Assembly (NCBI GenBank): GCA_910575475.1 | Contig: CAJTGD010000002.1 | Location: 62,001-126,000, forward strand | Reading direction: 5' to 3' | Length of the DNA stretch: 64,000 nucleotides | From: Lachnospiraceae bacterium | Lineage (GTDB): Bacteria > Bacillota > Clostridia > Lachnospirales > Lachnospiraceae | Shown: positions 44,334 to 53,291 of the stretch, one piece after another | How positions within the stretch are numbered: the stretch's first letter is position 1 | Layout: each line of letters opens with the position of its first letter | Program-made: the position numbers and the translations under genes | The notes under the pieces: generated by a model | Database searches by the model: none | Seen by the model: the letters and a program-made list of their open reading frames with translations, nothing else | What the model was told of the DNA's origin: nothing

Positions 44334-46715
44334 CTACTTTATACGCTCTGTGATCGCAGCCTGCAGCATGGTAGAACTGGTACTCCTGGTATAAGGGAAA
44401 AATTCCAATTCCGAACCGATCGTCCGCAGCTTTCTCTGCAGCCAGGTCCAATACGGCTGCCCCTCATGGTCACTTCCCGAGAACAGGCATCCATATCTCA
44501 ATTCTTTCCAAGCGTCAATTTTATTGGTATTATGAAAATCAACCGACACAACCCGGTCTACATATTTACACTGCTTTACGATCTCCATTCTTTCCTCAAA
44601 CGGAATGAACGGCCTCTTCGCTTTATCCTGCTCCGTGAGTTCATCCGTGAGCACTCCGGCGACCAGATAATGGCACCGCTTTTTACAATTTTTCAAAAGA
44701 TTCAGGTGGCCTATGTGAAACAGGTCAAAAACACCTGTCACATAGCCTATATTATACTTGCCGTCGGACATGGTATCTGTTAGCTTTTCTGCTAATAATG
44801 TATCGATCTCCCAGTTTAAAATCCGGCAGCTGTCCATGCCGATCCCCATTTTCTCCAGTTGTTCCGCAACCGGTTCATAATCCTTGATCGCGATAATGAC
44901 CCGGTAGGTGCCGTACATCATTTTGCTCAACGCGTCCGGCGCTTTGATCTCGATCCCTTCTTTTTCCGTTCCCCATTTTTCGGAATTATTGTCCACTATG
45001 AAAAGCGGCCTGTGCGCCTCTCCATATTTACTCAGATAATAATCCGCCATTTTCCCTGAGCCGAAAAGAATGATCCTTCTGCCGTCCAGATTGTAAATGG
45101 GATCGAAGCAATGATATTCTCCGTTTTGCATATCCAGTTTTCTCCTGTTCTCTTTCATTACATCGCCATAGTACCAGATCCAATGGTAAAAACCGCTGAA
45201 TACCTTCCGCCTTCGTAATTCCGTCTGGAACAGTTCTTCTTCCTGCTGGTAGTAGCCCCAGGTTGAAGTGATCCCATATCTGGCCTTGAGTGTCTCCAGC
45301 GGGACGATCCCCTCCAGCTCCGATGCAAAGAAATACATATCCCTCAATGCCCTGAAAAGCACATAATCCGCCGGGCAGTCTGCCCTGGCAAACTCCTGGT
45401 CATAGAACAGGAAATCCCCCTGGTCGCAGAAGCAGTTTACCGGGATCATTTCTATATACGCCTTTTTGAGGATGATCCCCCATTCCGCTTCCGGGTCCCA
45501 ATGCCTCATGCAGTTTTTCTCTGCCGGTACATGCTCGGAGGATCTTAAGATGTATTCCCGGAGCTTGTCCATAGAGCGGATCAGCACCCCCGCATCCTTC
45601 TTTGTCTCCTCCCTGATATAACGGGAGAGCGACGGGGCATGTATACGCCGCATTGCCGCTGTTCCATTTTTTTCTTCCATTGCCAGCACCGGGACCCCTC
45701 TTTCAGAAAGCTCCCGCGTATGCCGCAGAAGACTCTCGATCCCTTTCCTGCCTTCCGGATATAAGGGAATCTTTTCCACCCGGTCGTCATCGTAGATATT
45801 CGTCGCGAATGCCCTGTCCCTGTCCCGCTCCGCTGAGACCGCCGAATAGACCACATTGCTGCATAGGGCATTGCCCGCTTCTATGAGAAACGCGTTCGAA
45901 AAGAACAGCATCACATCATTGTGGATCAAATGGTCTACCAATGTGGGTTCATCCAAAACACGCTGGGTCTTATAATCCACATATATGTCAATCTTTTCGC
46001 GCATATCTGTCCCGGGCCTGCATTCCTCCGTATAGATCAGCCGTGTGCGCCGATGGTCCGGCATGGGATAATAGAGCTTGGAATATGGAAATCCAAGCTG
46101 TTCCATAAAGTCCAGCAGTTCCGCCCTGCTGAAACGAAAAAGGCCGGACTCGTTACAGGTCATCCCGTCAAATCTCACTTTTGTATTCGGATCAGGCTCT
46201 CCGCAGAAATATTTCACGCCAAACCGATTCGGCACTGCCATCAGGAGCCTGCCCCCTGTATTCAGAGTCGACCTTGCGGCCTGGATGATCTCAAAATACG
46301 TTTCTTTATCCGGGATCTCATCCCGGTTTTCGTCTACCGCAAATATGATATAGTCAAAGCGGCTGCCGCAATCCCTGCAATATTCAAATATACTTTTATT
46401 GACAACCTCCAGGTTCCCCAGCTTTTGTAACCTGGTCTTTGTCATAACGGCACGGTAAGGGTCGCTTTCAACCACCGTGATCTTATTACACCGCAAACTT
46501 AACATCTCTGTAAACGCGCCAAACCAGCTGCCGATCTGCAGGATTGCGCTTTTTCCATCAAATGGATACCAGCCCAGCAATCCATTCGGCAGCTCACTCA
46601 GATAAGACGCCACTTCGAGCCGCTCATCCCCTGACAGGATATCGCTGAAATCATTCCGCCGGCAGTCTGATATATAACCGCCTATCACTTGATCCATTTT
46701 ACTGGCTGGCTTCAT
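44334..46715 (-). CDS. Multi-domain methyltransferase / kinase-like / Rossmann / cytidylyltransferase
   Basis: A 793-residue protein with four parts. Residues about 45-240: class I methyltransferase (SAILQIGSWFGAFTEML, FDYIIFAVDE). About 245-480: kinase-like region with MIPVNCFCDQGDFLFYDQEF, which looks like a choline/aminoglycoside-kinase catalytic and metal segment. About 550-660: Rossmann module (RIILFGSGKMADYYLSKYG). About 665-793: nucleotidyltransferase with GVFDLFHIGHLNLLKNCK (HxGH) and FIPFEERMEIVKQCKYVD, the glycerol-3-phosphate/ethanolamine cytidylyltransferase type. Start at 46715 is set by GGAGGG seven bases upstream; ATG 46730 is possible. It may charge a phosphorylated polyol or amine with CTP. 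Confidence 0.78.
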   Translation of the reverse strand: MKPASKMDQVIGGYISDCRRNDFSDILSGDERLEVASYLSELPNGLLGWYPFDGKSAILQIGSWFGAFTEMLSLRCNKITVVESDPYRAVMTKTRLQKLGNLEVVNKSIFEYCRDCGSRFDYIIFAVDENRDEIPDKETYFEIIQAARSTLNTGGRLLMAVPNRFGVKYFCGEPDPNTKVRFDGMTCNESGLFRFSRAELLDFMEQLGFPYSKLYYPMPDHRRTRLIYTEECRPGTDMREKIDIYVDYKTQRVLDEPTLVDHLIHNDVMLFFSNAFLIEAGNALCSNVVYSAVSAERDRDRAFATNIYDDDRVEKIPLYPEGRKGIESLLRHTRELSERGVPVLAMEEKNGTAAMRRIHAPSLSRYIREETKKDAGVLIRSMDKLREYILRSSEHVPAEKNCMRHWDPEAEWGIILKKAYIEMIPVNCFCDQGDFLFYDQEFARADCPADYVLFRALRDMYFFASELEGIVPLETLKARYGITSTWGYYQQEEELFQTELRRRKVFSGFYHWIWYYGDVMKENRRKLDMQNGEYHCFDPIYNLDGRRIILFGSGKMADYYLSKYGEAHRPLFIVDNNSEKWGTEKEGIEIKAPDALSKMMYGTYRVIIAIKDYEPVAEQLEKMGIGMDSCRILNWEIDTLLAEKLTDTMSDGKYNIGYVTGVFDLFHIGHLNLLKNCKKRCHYLVAGVLTDELTEQDKAKRPFIPFEERMEIVKQCKYVDRVVSVDFHNTNKIDAWKELRYGCLFSGSDHEGQPYWTWLQRKLRTIGSELEFFPYTRSTSSTMLQAAITERIK

Positions 46716-46732
46716 AAGTATGCCCTCCATAT

Positions 46733-48064
46733 CTATGCCTTCTTCTCCAGCATCTTCATTTTTACATATCCCTTTTTCAGGGAAGCCTTATTTTTCATAA
46801 CGTATACGGTATTTAGCAATTCAGCGATATACCCTAGGTAACGGTTATCGCATTGTATCCCCCGGTCAAGATAGTGCCTGTCCACCTCTTCCAGTATGGA
46901 GAATACCCAGGTACAATACTCTTCAAATATGTCCCGGCGCATGATAAACATGTTGTATGAGATCAGGAAAAAGGACTCTGGAAGAGCCTGCCAGGATTCC
47001 AGGTATTCCGGGGACAGCCGTCCGACCGCCTCCCCGGTAAGCTCCCACATCTCAGGGGTCAGGAAGTAATTCCTCTCCACAAATTCTTCCCGCAGCCCGC
47101 CGTCCGTTATCTGGGGGAGCGTGTATATGGCATCGTACCCTTCTTCCATCATCCCTTTAATCATGTCTTCATCCGCGTAAAATCTGCGCCTGTAATGGCA
47201 GAGTCCTATATAATCGCTCTCCTTGTCATTTTTCCACGCCCAGTATACTGCCGACATCTCACAATAGTCCCTGTTCCGCTTTGAAACGTTGTCTCCTGTG
47301 TTATCTTTTAAATTCGAGATATCCACATCTGTCAGATCCGCGCCGACCTGGATCGTCTCAGTAAATGGTGAATCAAACTCTTCTGTCACTTCCTCATCGA
47401 AATGGGATTTGGCCAGATATATTTTGCATCGGCGCCTGCTTTCGTACTTTTTATCTGTCTTATTGAAAGAAATATATGGGCCCAGCTGGCTTTCACGTAA
47501 TTCATCCAGGCTTTTCTGTCCCTCGAAGATGCGCTTGTCCGGGAGAACTCCACGGAAAACGCGGACCATATAGAGGTAGTCATTTTTGTATCTGCCGTCA
47601 TATATAAGATACATTCCCTCCTGGCATGGGTTTGAAGAAACCATATACCTTTTGGTGATATTTCTGTAAGGAAATGAAAGGTAATGGTAGTACATGATCG
47701 TGTTCACAAAATCGCCTGTATGATACCAATTTCCTTCCAGATTTTCCTCAAACAATGAAAGCAGTTGGTTTTTTATTGTTTTTTCTCTTGCCGCCAAAAA
47801 GACGCTGCCGCTTTGGTCCGTTTCTTTCAGCCACTTTATATCCCTGACCGGGATGCCGTGGAGTATCTTTAATTTTCTGGTGTCGTCATACCTGTTTATG
47901 TCTGAGACAAGGAAAGCTTTTATATTTTGGGCAGCGTTATTTTCTTCACAATAGAGATAAAAGATATGCGCGTAAAATGTGGTGCCGAATATGTAAAACG
48001 GATGATCCCCCAATGCGTCTAAGATGGCATCATAGTCATTTTTAAAGTAAAGTTTTCCTGACAT
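46733..48064 (-). CDS. Rossmann module plus DUF4422 glycosyltransferase-like domain
   Basis: A 443-residue protein. The N-terminal part (HPFYIFGTTFYAHIFYLYC; SVFLAAREKTIKNQLLS) is a Rossmann-like module. The C-terminal part, about 190-430, is a DUF4422 domain, the type found in capsular and LPS glycosyltransferases: CEMSAVYWAWKNDKESDYIG, LCHYRRRFYADEDMI, and SYNMFIMRRDIFEEYC. The sugar is unknown. Its stop is followed by the multi-domain gene within a few bases, indicating co-translation. Confidence 0.75.
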   Translation of the reverse strand: MSGKLYFKNDYDAILDALGDHPFYIFGTTFYAHIFYLYCEENNAAQNIKAFLVSDINRYDDTRKLKILHGIPVRDIKWLKETDQSGSVFLAAREKTIKNQLLSLFEENLEGNWYHTGDFVNTIMYYHYLSFPYRNITKRYMVSSNPCQEGMYLIYDGRYKNDYLYMVRVFRGVLPDKRIFEGQKSLDELRESQLGPYISFNKTDKKYESRRRCKIYLAKSHFDEEVTEEFDSPFTETIQVGADLTDVDISNLKDNTGDNVSKRNRDYCEMSAVYWAWKNDKESDYIGLCHYRRRFYADEDMIKGMMEEGYDAIYTLPQITDGGLREEFVERNYFLTPEMWELTGEAVGRLSPEYLESWQALPESFFLISYNMFIMRRDIFEEYCTWVFSILEEVDRHYLDRGIQCDNRYLGYIAELLNTVYVMKNKASLKKGYVKMKMLEKKA

Positions 48065-48122
48065 AGCTCTTTAATCCTTTCTGCATTTTTACAAACACGA
48101 TGTTAGTCTTTCCAAGAATAAT

Positions 48123-49550
48123 CTATCTGATGATCACATATGGCAGTTCTTTAATACGGAACCGGTTCTTTCTCAGCCATACTGTCCACATCCTCTCAGC
48201 GAAGAAACCAATTACTCTCTGGCTGTAACTGTCATACCCTTCTACATCTATTTCTTCTGCAGCTTCTATTAAAAAAGAAAACAGCCATTCGCAATACTGA
48301 TCTAATATTTTTCGTTTCGTCACGAAAATATTACAGTTAAATATGATATGCCCATTCAAGACACTCTCAAATGCTTTTAAGTAGTCTGGCTGTTTCTCCT
48401 TAATTTTATCTCTGATCATTTTGTAACCTTTGCGGCATAATTCCGGATCCATAGAATTTCTTATCTGTTCATATATGGTAATTTTTTCCAACGGAACAGA
48501 CAGCGGCAAAATAATATCATACTGATCCATAATATCACTTATATGCTCATGGTCCAAATAATTATCCATGCTCCTTATCTCATTATTGTAAAAATATCTG
48601 CGATAATGATTTAATCCAACATAGCTTGATCTGGTATTTTTCCAGATCCAGTATAAAGCCGTACATTCATTAATTTTTTTATTCAGATGAGCTATATTCG
48701 CCCCCTCTTCCTCTTTCAGATGTCCATCTTCCCTATACCCCCCTACACAAAGTGGAATATAGGTATTATTTGAATACAGGTTATATTTCTTATGAATTAT
48801 TACATAAATGGCTATATCTTCCGTTTCTTTTTTTCCTTCTGTATTTATGGTCCAGAAATCTCCCTCAACTGTCGAAATGCATTTCACTTTTCCATATTGC
48901 CACAATCTTTCCTGCATTGCTTTCCTATCTGATATAGTTTTCCGCTCTGCTCTAACTATAATATCTTTTGTCCGCCTATAAAGCTTTTCCAAAGTACCAT
49001 CCATACACTGCAGTTCACTCCAGAAAAATATGACATCATAGTTTTTTTTACATTCGTTTATATTTTCATAGGCATTATCATATAAATTTTGATTATATAT
49101 TGCAGATTCACTTTGTATGCCATCTAAAATAATCTCTTCACCCATCAGCAATTCTGACTTTGTCAAATATCGAACCGGAAGGACATTCATGCCAACATCC
49201 AGAAATCTCTTATACTTTTTTTCTTTCAGATACGGCCTATATAGCAGAAAATCGTCTATTACCTGCTCATCCACTATATTCCGCCAGGATATAACCTTAT
49301 CCTTCGGAACAAAATATTGTCCCACCAGATCCATCTTGATTTCTTCAAAATATGGATTTGAAAAAACAGCAATAAAATCATATTCTAAATCGCACAACGA
49401 CTTTACTGGAATCACTGGTATCTTATATTCATTATAAAAAAAGCTGGAATCCGTTGCATTTTTATCACATAATGCTATGATATCATCCCAATTTATCCTT
49501 TTCTTATAACGTTCAAATATCTGCCCCATTGCATAAATGACTATTTTCAT
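48123..49550 (-). CDS. Rossmann module plus DUF4422 glycosyltransferase-like domain
   Basis: A 475-residue protein with the same two-part plan as the previous entry. N-terminus: KIVIYAMGQIFERYKKRI and ALCDKNATDSSFFYNEYKIP. C-terminal DUF4422: INECTALYWIWKNTRSSYVG, LNHYRRYFYNNEIRSM, FNCNIFVTKRKILDQYCEW. Coding sequence is AT-rich compared with the genes at 41-47 kb. ATG follows AGAGGATAG. It lies six bases downstream of an RgpF-like gene. Confidence 0.75.
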   Translation of the reverse strand: MKIVIYAMGQIFERYKKRINWDDIIALCDKNATDSSFFYNEYKIPVIPVKSLCDLEYDFIAVFSNPYFEEIKMDLVGQYFVPKDKVISWRNIVDEQVIDDFLLYRPYLKEKKYKRFLDVGMNVLPVRYLTKSELLMGEEIILDGIQSESAIYNQNLYDNAYENINECKKNYDVIFFWSELQCMDGTLEKLYRRTKDIIVRAERKTISDRKAMQERLWQYGKVKCISTVEGDFWTINTEGKKETEDIAIYVIIHKKYNLYSNNTYIPLCVGGYREDGHLKEEEGANIAHLNKKINECTALYWIWKNTRSSYVGLNHYRRYFYNNEIRSMDNYLDHEHISDIMDQYDIILPLSVPLEKITIYEQIRNSMDPELCRKGYKMIRDKIKEKQPDYLKAFESVLNGHIIFNCNIFVTKRKILDQYCEWLFSFLIEAAEEIDVEGYDSYSQRVIGFFAERMWTVWLRKNRFRIKELPYVIIR

Positions 49551-49556
49551 TGAAAG

Positions 49557-50675
49557 CTATCCTCTATCAAATTGAAATACAAAGAGTTGTCCCTGTTCAA
49601 ATTCATGTTCAATCTCATCCAACACTTCCTGTGTTGCCGCTCTGCCCAATGCCAGGATGATTCCATCTGTTTTTTCAAAATGCTCGCCAGAATAATTACT
49701 GCACTCTTTATCTTCATTTATATTATCTGACACTAAAAATTTCTCAAATTTCCATTCCCGGCATTGAAAGTACTTTTGCATTCTTTTTCCATATTTTCCT
49801 GCCCCATAGATAAATATCCGCTTATGATTTTCATAAAACTTTTCCAAAGCATAGTAATTGAGAATAGATTCAAATCTTTCTTCTTTGCATAGGCGCGAGA
49901 TATTCTCCCAGATCAAGTTTAAATCATATTCCGAATTTTTTCCTATATAATCCAGAGCCTTTAACGTATCATCATACCATTGGCCTTCAAAAGTCAAACA
50001 TCTCTTTTTAAAAAAAGGAAGCTTGTTCTCCAAAATCAATTGATAACTATTATATAAATAAGGATTCCCTACATATGAATTATCTATATCATCTGTAATG
50101 GTTTTACTGCGGAAACCTTTGTTTTCAAAGTATTGCGTAAAGTTTAACTCAAACGTATCTATTGTACTTTGATAATCTACAGGATATGACAAATTTTTCC
50201 AATATTTCAAGAAATCACAGCTTTGCAGCATCCTTTTTCTAATTACTAAAAAAAAGGACTGAACATGACTATTGATTAACTTTCCATTGTTAAGCACTAT
50301 CTTCGGATGTCTGGTAATTCCCCAAAAATCAGCGTCATCTTCTTTCACTTTATTCCATATATCAAGTAAAGGGAACACCGGACCAAAAAAGGTATCATTC
50401 AACAATACAACTTCATCATAATGTTTCCATTTATCATAGGGAATAAATTTGAGTAATGCATCTTTATACGCTCCAGCATCAAACCCCTCGTTATTTCTGA
50501 CATAGGCGTCTGTAATATACCCTTCTATGCGTCTCAAATCACTTGGCCTGATCCGTCCATTAACAATCAAAACAATTTCCTTACATAGTTCACCTAATGC
50601 TTTTAAAGAATAATCAATATATCTGTCCGCTATTCCACTCTTATCATACAATACGAATATACCCAGCCGCTCCAT
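49557..50675 (-). CDS. RgpF-like (rhamnan synthesis F) protein with Rossmann module
   Basis: A 372-residue protein of the rhamnan synthesis F family, used in rhamnose-rich wall polysaccharides. N-terminal MERLGIFVLYDKSGIADRYI, then NEGFDAGAYKDALLKF and VVLLNDTFFGPVFPLLDIW match the family core. It is much shorter than streptococcal RgpF (about 580). The C-terminal 90 residues are a Rossmann-like module (RIFIYGAGKYGKRMQKYF; GIILALGRAATQEVLDEI). Three RgpF-like genes follow each other here. Confidence 0.78.
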   Translation of the reverse strand: MERLGIFVLYDKSGIADRYIDYSLKALGELCKEIVLIVNGRIRPSDLRRIEGYITDAYVRNNEGFDAGAYKDALLKFIPYDKWKHYDEVVLLNDTFFGPVFPLLDIWNKVKEDDADFWGITRHPKIVLNNGKLINSHVQSFFLVIRKRMLQSCDFLKYWKNLSYPVDYQSTIDTFELNFTQYFENKGFRSKTITDDIDNSYVGNPYLYNSYQLILENKLPFFKKRCLTFEGQWYDDTLKALDYIGKNSEYDLNLIWENISRLCKEERFESILNYYALEKFYENHKRIFIYGAGKYGKRMQKYFQCREWKFEKFLVSDNINEDKECSNYSGEHFEKTDGIILALGRAATQEVLDEIEHEFEQGQLFVFQFDRG

Positions 50676-50832
50676 ATTTATATTTCACTTTCATATTATT
50701 AAAAAGGTTAATCAATATATATTGCGAAATTGATAACTATTTTCATCAAATCTTTTCCTTAAAAATATTCCTTAAACTTAACTCTAAAAACATCTATCAC
50801 TTTGATAATCTGCAGGACATAATAAAAAGCAC

Positions 50833-52083
50833 TTAACTAATAAATATATTATTAAAAAATTGATTTTTATTTTTAATATTTAAAAGAATTTCTTGTTGAT
50901 ATTTTTCACTTACCCCGATGATAATTCCACAATTCTCATCTAGTTCAACCTCTGAAATGTTATACACTGGTATGTCATGAATCGCTTTTTCTTCTTCACC
51001 TTTATCACTTACGATAAAAGCTGTTGGTTGTCTTTTCATCTTCTCTAAATAAGAATAGTATCGTTCTCCCCGGATTCCTGCCCCATATATATATATTTTC
51101 TTATATTTATGAATAAACGGTATAAATTTTTTTGTTCTCTCCTCATATTTTTCTAGTTCTAAAATATTTCGTATATCTAATGACTTGTTGAGTCTTTCGA
51201 ATGCCTTTCTTAATACCATCTGCATATATTCAATTTCTTCTCCAGCATATCTGTCTGTCATCACCCAGCCTGTCTCAAATCCTGCATCCTGCGCCACATA
51301 TGCTAAGACTCTTTCAATTGCATGGCTTAAAGTCCCATCATTCTTTAAAGGTTCCTCATCAAAATCATCATATTTCCATTCGATTTCTAATAGCTTTTTT
51401 AAAGCTGGCACTTTTGTCCAAAAAACTGTTCCCAATGTTATTGGTTGCTTTTTATCATCCAAATCACAGTTTAAGTTCATTTTTTCTGCCAGATCTTCTA
51501 CAAGCGAAAAATCTTCTCCCCAAGTATCCGCAAAAAAATGAGCTACACAATTACTTATTGGAAATGGCGGCACCAATAGCCCCAATTTCGGATTTCTATA
51601 AAAAACACTTAATACATTATTAATATATGTTTTACTCCCAATCATATTATTCCATAACCCTAAAGCCCACTTTCTTATATCATCTTTTGATTCAACACTT
51701 TTTTCTTTCTTATCATGTAAAAAACAGAAATAATCATATTTTAATATTTCTTTACGGCAGGCAACGAGAAAAGCACTAATATCTCGTCCTCTGTTCTCTT
51801 TTTCTATAATTTTATATCGTTTCTTTTTGTAAAATTCAGTATCCCGAAGCTTCTTTTTTACTTGTTCATTCGCGACTGTAAAAATCAAGTCAATATTCCC
51901 TGGAATTTCATCAATAAATTTCAAATAATCTTTAACTGTATCAGAATAATGCAAATGCATAACAATCAATATTTTGCTATTTTCCAAATAATTAACATCT
52001 GTTTCTAATTTTTGATACAATGGTAAAATAAAATCTAATCCTTTTTCATATTTTATATCATATACATTTTTCAATATTATCAA
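50833..52083 (-). CDS. RgpF-like protein with Rossmann module
   Basis: A 416-residue member of the rhamnan synthesis F group: KILIVMHLHYSDTVKDYLKF, KENRGRDISAFLVACRKEIL, YFCFLHDKKEKSVESKDDIR and LGLLVPPFPISNCVAHF. The C-terminal ~100 residues are a Rossmann module (KIYIYGAGIRGERYYSYLEK; GIIIGVSEKYQQEILLNI). Start is a TTG: 52083 is given, but a second TTG three codons later is equally possible; AAAGG is close to the first. A 157-base AT-rich gap follows before the next RgpF-like gene. Confidence 0.72.
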   Translation of the reverse strand: MIILKNVYDIKYEKGLDFILPLYQKLETDVNYLENSKILIVMHLHYSDTVKDYLKFIDEIPGNIDLIFTVANEQVKKKLRDTEFYKKKRYKIIEKENRGRDISAFLVACRKEILKYDYFCFLHDKKEKSVESKDDIRKWALGLWNNMIGSKTYINNVLSVFYRNPKLGLLVPPFPISNCVAHFFADTWGEDFSLVEDLAEKMNLNCDLDDKKQPITLGTVFWTKVPALKKLLEIEWKYDDFDEEPLKNDGTLSHAIERVLAYVAQDAGFETGWVMTDRYAGEEIEYMQMVLRKAFERLNKSLDIRNILELEKYEERTKKFIPFIHKYKKIYIYGAGIRGERYYSYLEKMKRQPTAFIVSDKGEEEKAIHDIPVYNISEVELDENCGIIIGVSEKYQQEILLNIKNKNQFFNNIFIS

Positions 52084-52157
52084 CTACCTTTCTATGAATT
52101 CCCAGATGTTCTTACTATAGCTTCCTCTCTGCTGCTTTTGAAATCACCCCGGATTTT

Positions 52158-53276
52158 CTAGTCATATATTGGGAAAATCAGTTGTTTAAATGGTATATTC
52201 TTTCTGATTTTTTCTTCAACTTCCATTAAATGCTTCTGATTTAATGCAACTATTATACCATTCCAAGGCTTTACTTCAAATTCTTCTATTTCAAATAATC
52301 GTTGATTTATTTCCCTCTCTTTTTTTGAAACAATATTTCCAGCTATCACTATTCCATTATCGCTCAAATACTGTTCTATATTTTCTGCATATTCGCCCTT
52401 ACCAAATAAATATATCTCGCTATACTTATCACAAAATTTTATAATTTGCTCTGGATTATATGGTCTAATTTCACCATTTATACTACGCTGATAAATGTCT
52501 GCCAAAATATTTTCTAATGGATACAATGTACTAATATCTATATATTGAAAAGTTTTCTTTAATTGCAAATAATATTGAAGCATATACTTTTTTCGTTTTA
52601 GTACAGGAAAATGTAATTTAGTGATTTGTGTCTCTATATTGTATGTTGTCTGAAAATCACTTTTATTCAAGCGTTCCTTTTGTACTTCTATCCAGGAATC
52701 ATATTGAAATCCCAATTTTGTAAAATACTCCGAAAAATAAATTTCAAAATTTCTCACTGCATCTTTATAACTTTCAGGATATTCCAGTTCTGCCCAAAAT
52801 TTATAGAATGCAGGATTTAAAAACATTCTTCTTTTTATAACAATAAAATATGATTGTATATGCGCAGAAACAATTTCTCCATCCAGAAATTCTTCTACAC
52901 CTCCTGGATGTCCACTCAATCCCCAAAAATCACAGGCTCTTTCACACATGAGTGTAAAAATATCTTTCCAGGGGAAAAATGGGCCATAAAAAGTATCATT
53001 AAGCAAAAGTATTTCATCCCATTTAGTCAACTCTTCGTTGTCCAGAAAATGCAAAAAAGCATCTTTATATGCTCCCCCATCAAAGCCAACATTATCTCTT
53101 TGATAAACACTTTCTGTATATTCATATAATTTCATTCTTTCATCAATCTGAATCTCTCCATTAATCACTATGATAAGTTTATTTATCACATCTTCTAAAC
53201 TTTTTAGTAATGTTATAATATAGTCTCCCACAAGCCCTTGCTTGTCAAAAAATACGAATATTCCACATCTTTTCAT
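52158..53276 (-). CDS. RgpF-like protein with Rossmann module
   Basis: A 372-residue member of the rhamnan synthesis F family and the closest relative in the window of the gene at 49557-50675: MKRCGIFVFFDKQGLVGDYI, NVGFDGGAYKDAFLHFL, ILLNDTFYGPFFPWKDIFTL, DFWGLSGHPGGVEEF. The C-terminal Rossmann-like module is EIYLFGKGEYAENIEQYLSD with GIIVALNQKHLMEVEEKI. ATG at 53276 follows AAAGGTG; a GTG four codons upstream is less likely. Confidence 0.76.
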   Translation of the reverse strand: MKRCGIFVFFDKQGLVGDYIITLLKSLEDVINKLIIVINGEIQIDERMKLYEYTESVYQRDNVGFDGGAYKDAFLHFLDNEELTKWDEILLLNDTFYGPFFPWKDIFTLMCERACDFWGLSGHPGGVEEFLDGEIVSAHIQSYFIVIKRRMFLNPAFYKFWAELEYPESYKDAVRNFEIYFSEYFTKLGFQYDSWIEVQKERLNKSDFQTTYNIETQITKLHFPVLKRKKYMLQYYLQLKKTFQYIDISTLYPLENILADIYQRSINGEIRPYNPEQIIKFCDKYSEIYLFGKGEYAENIEQYLSDNGIVIAGNIVSKKEREINQRLFEIEEFEVKPWNGIIVALNQKHLMEVEEKIRKNIPFKQLIFPIYD

Positions 53277-53291
53277 AAATACATTCACCTT

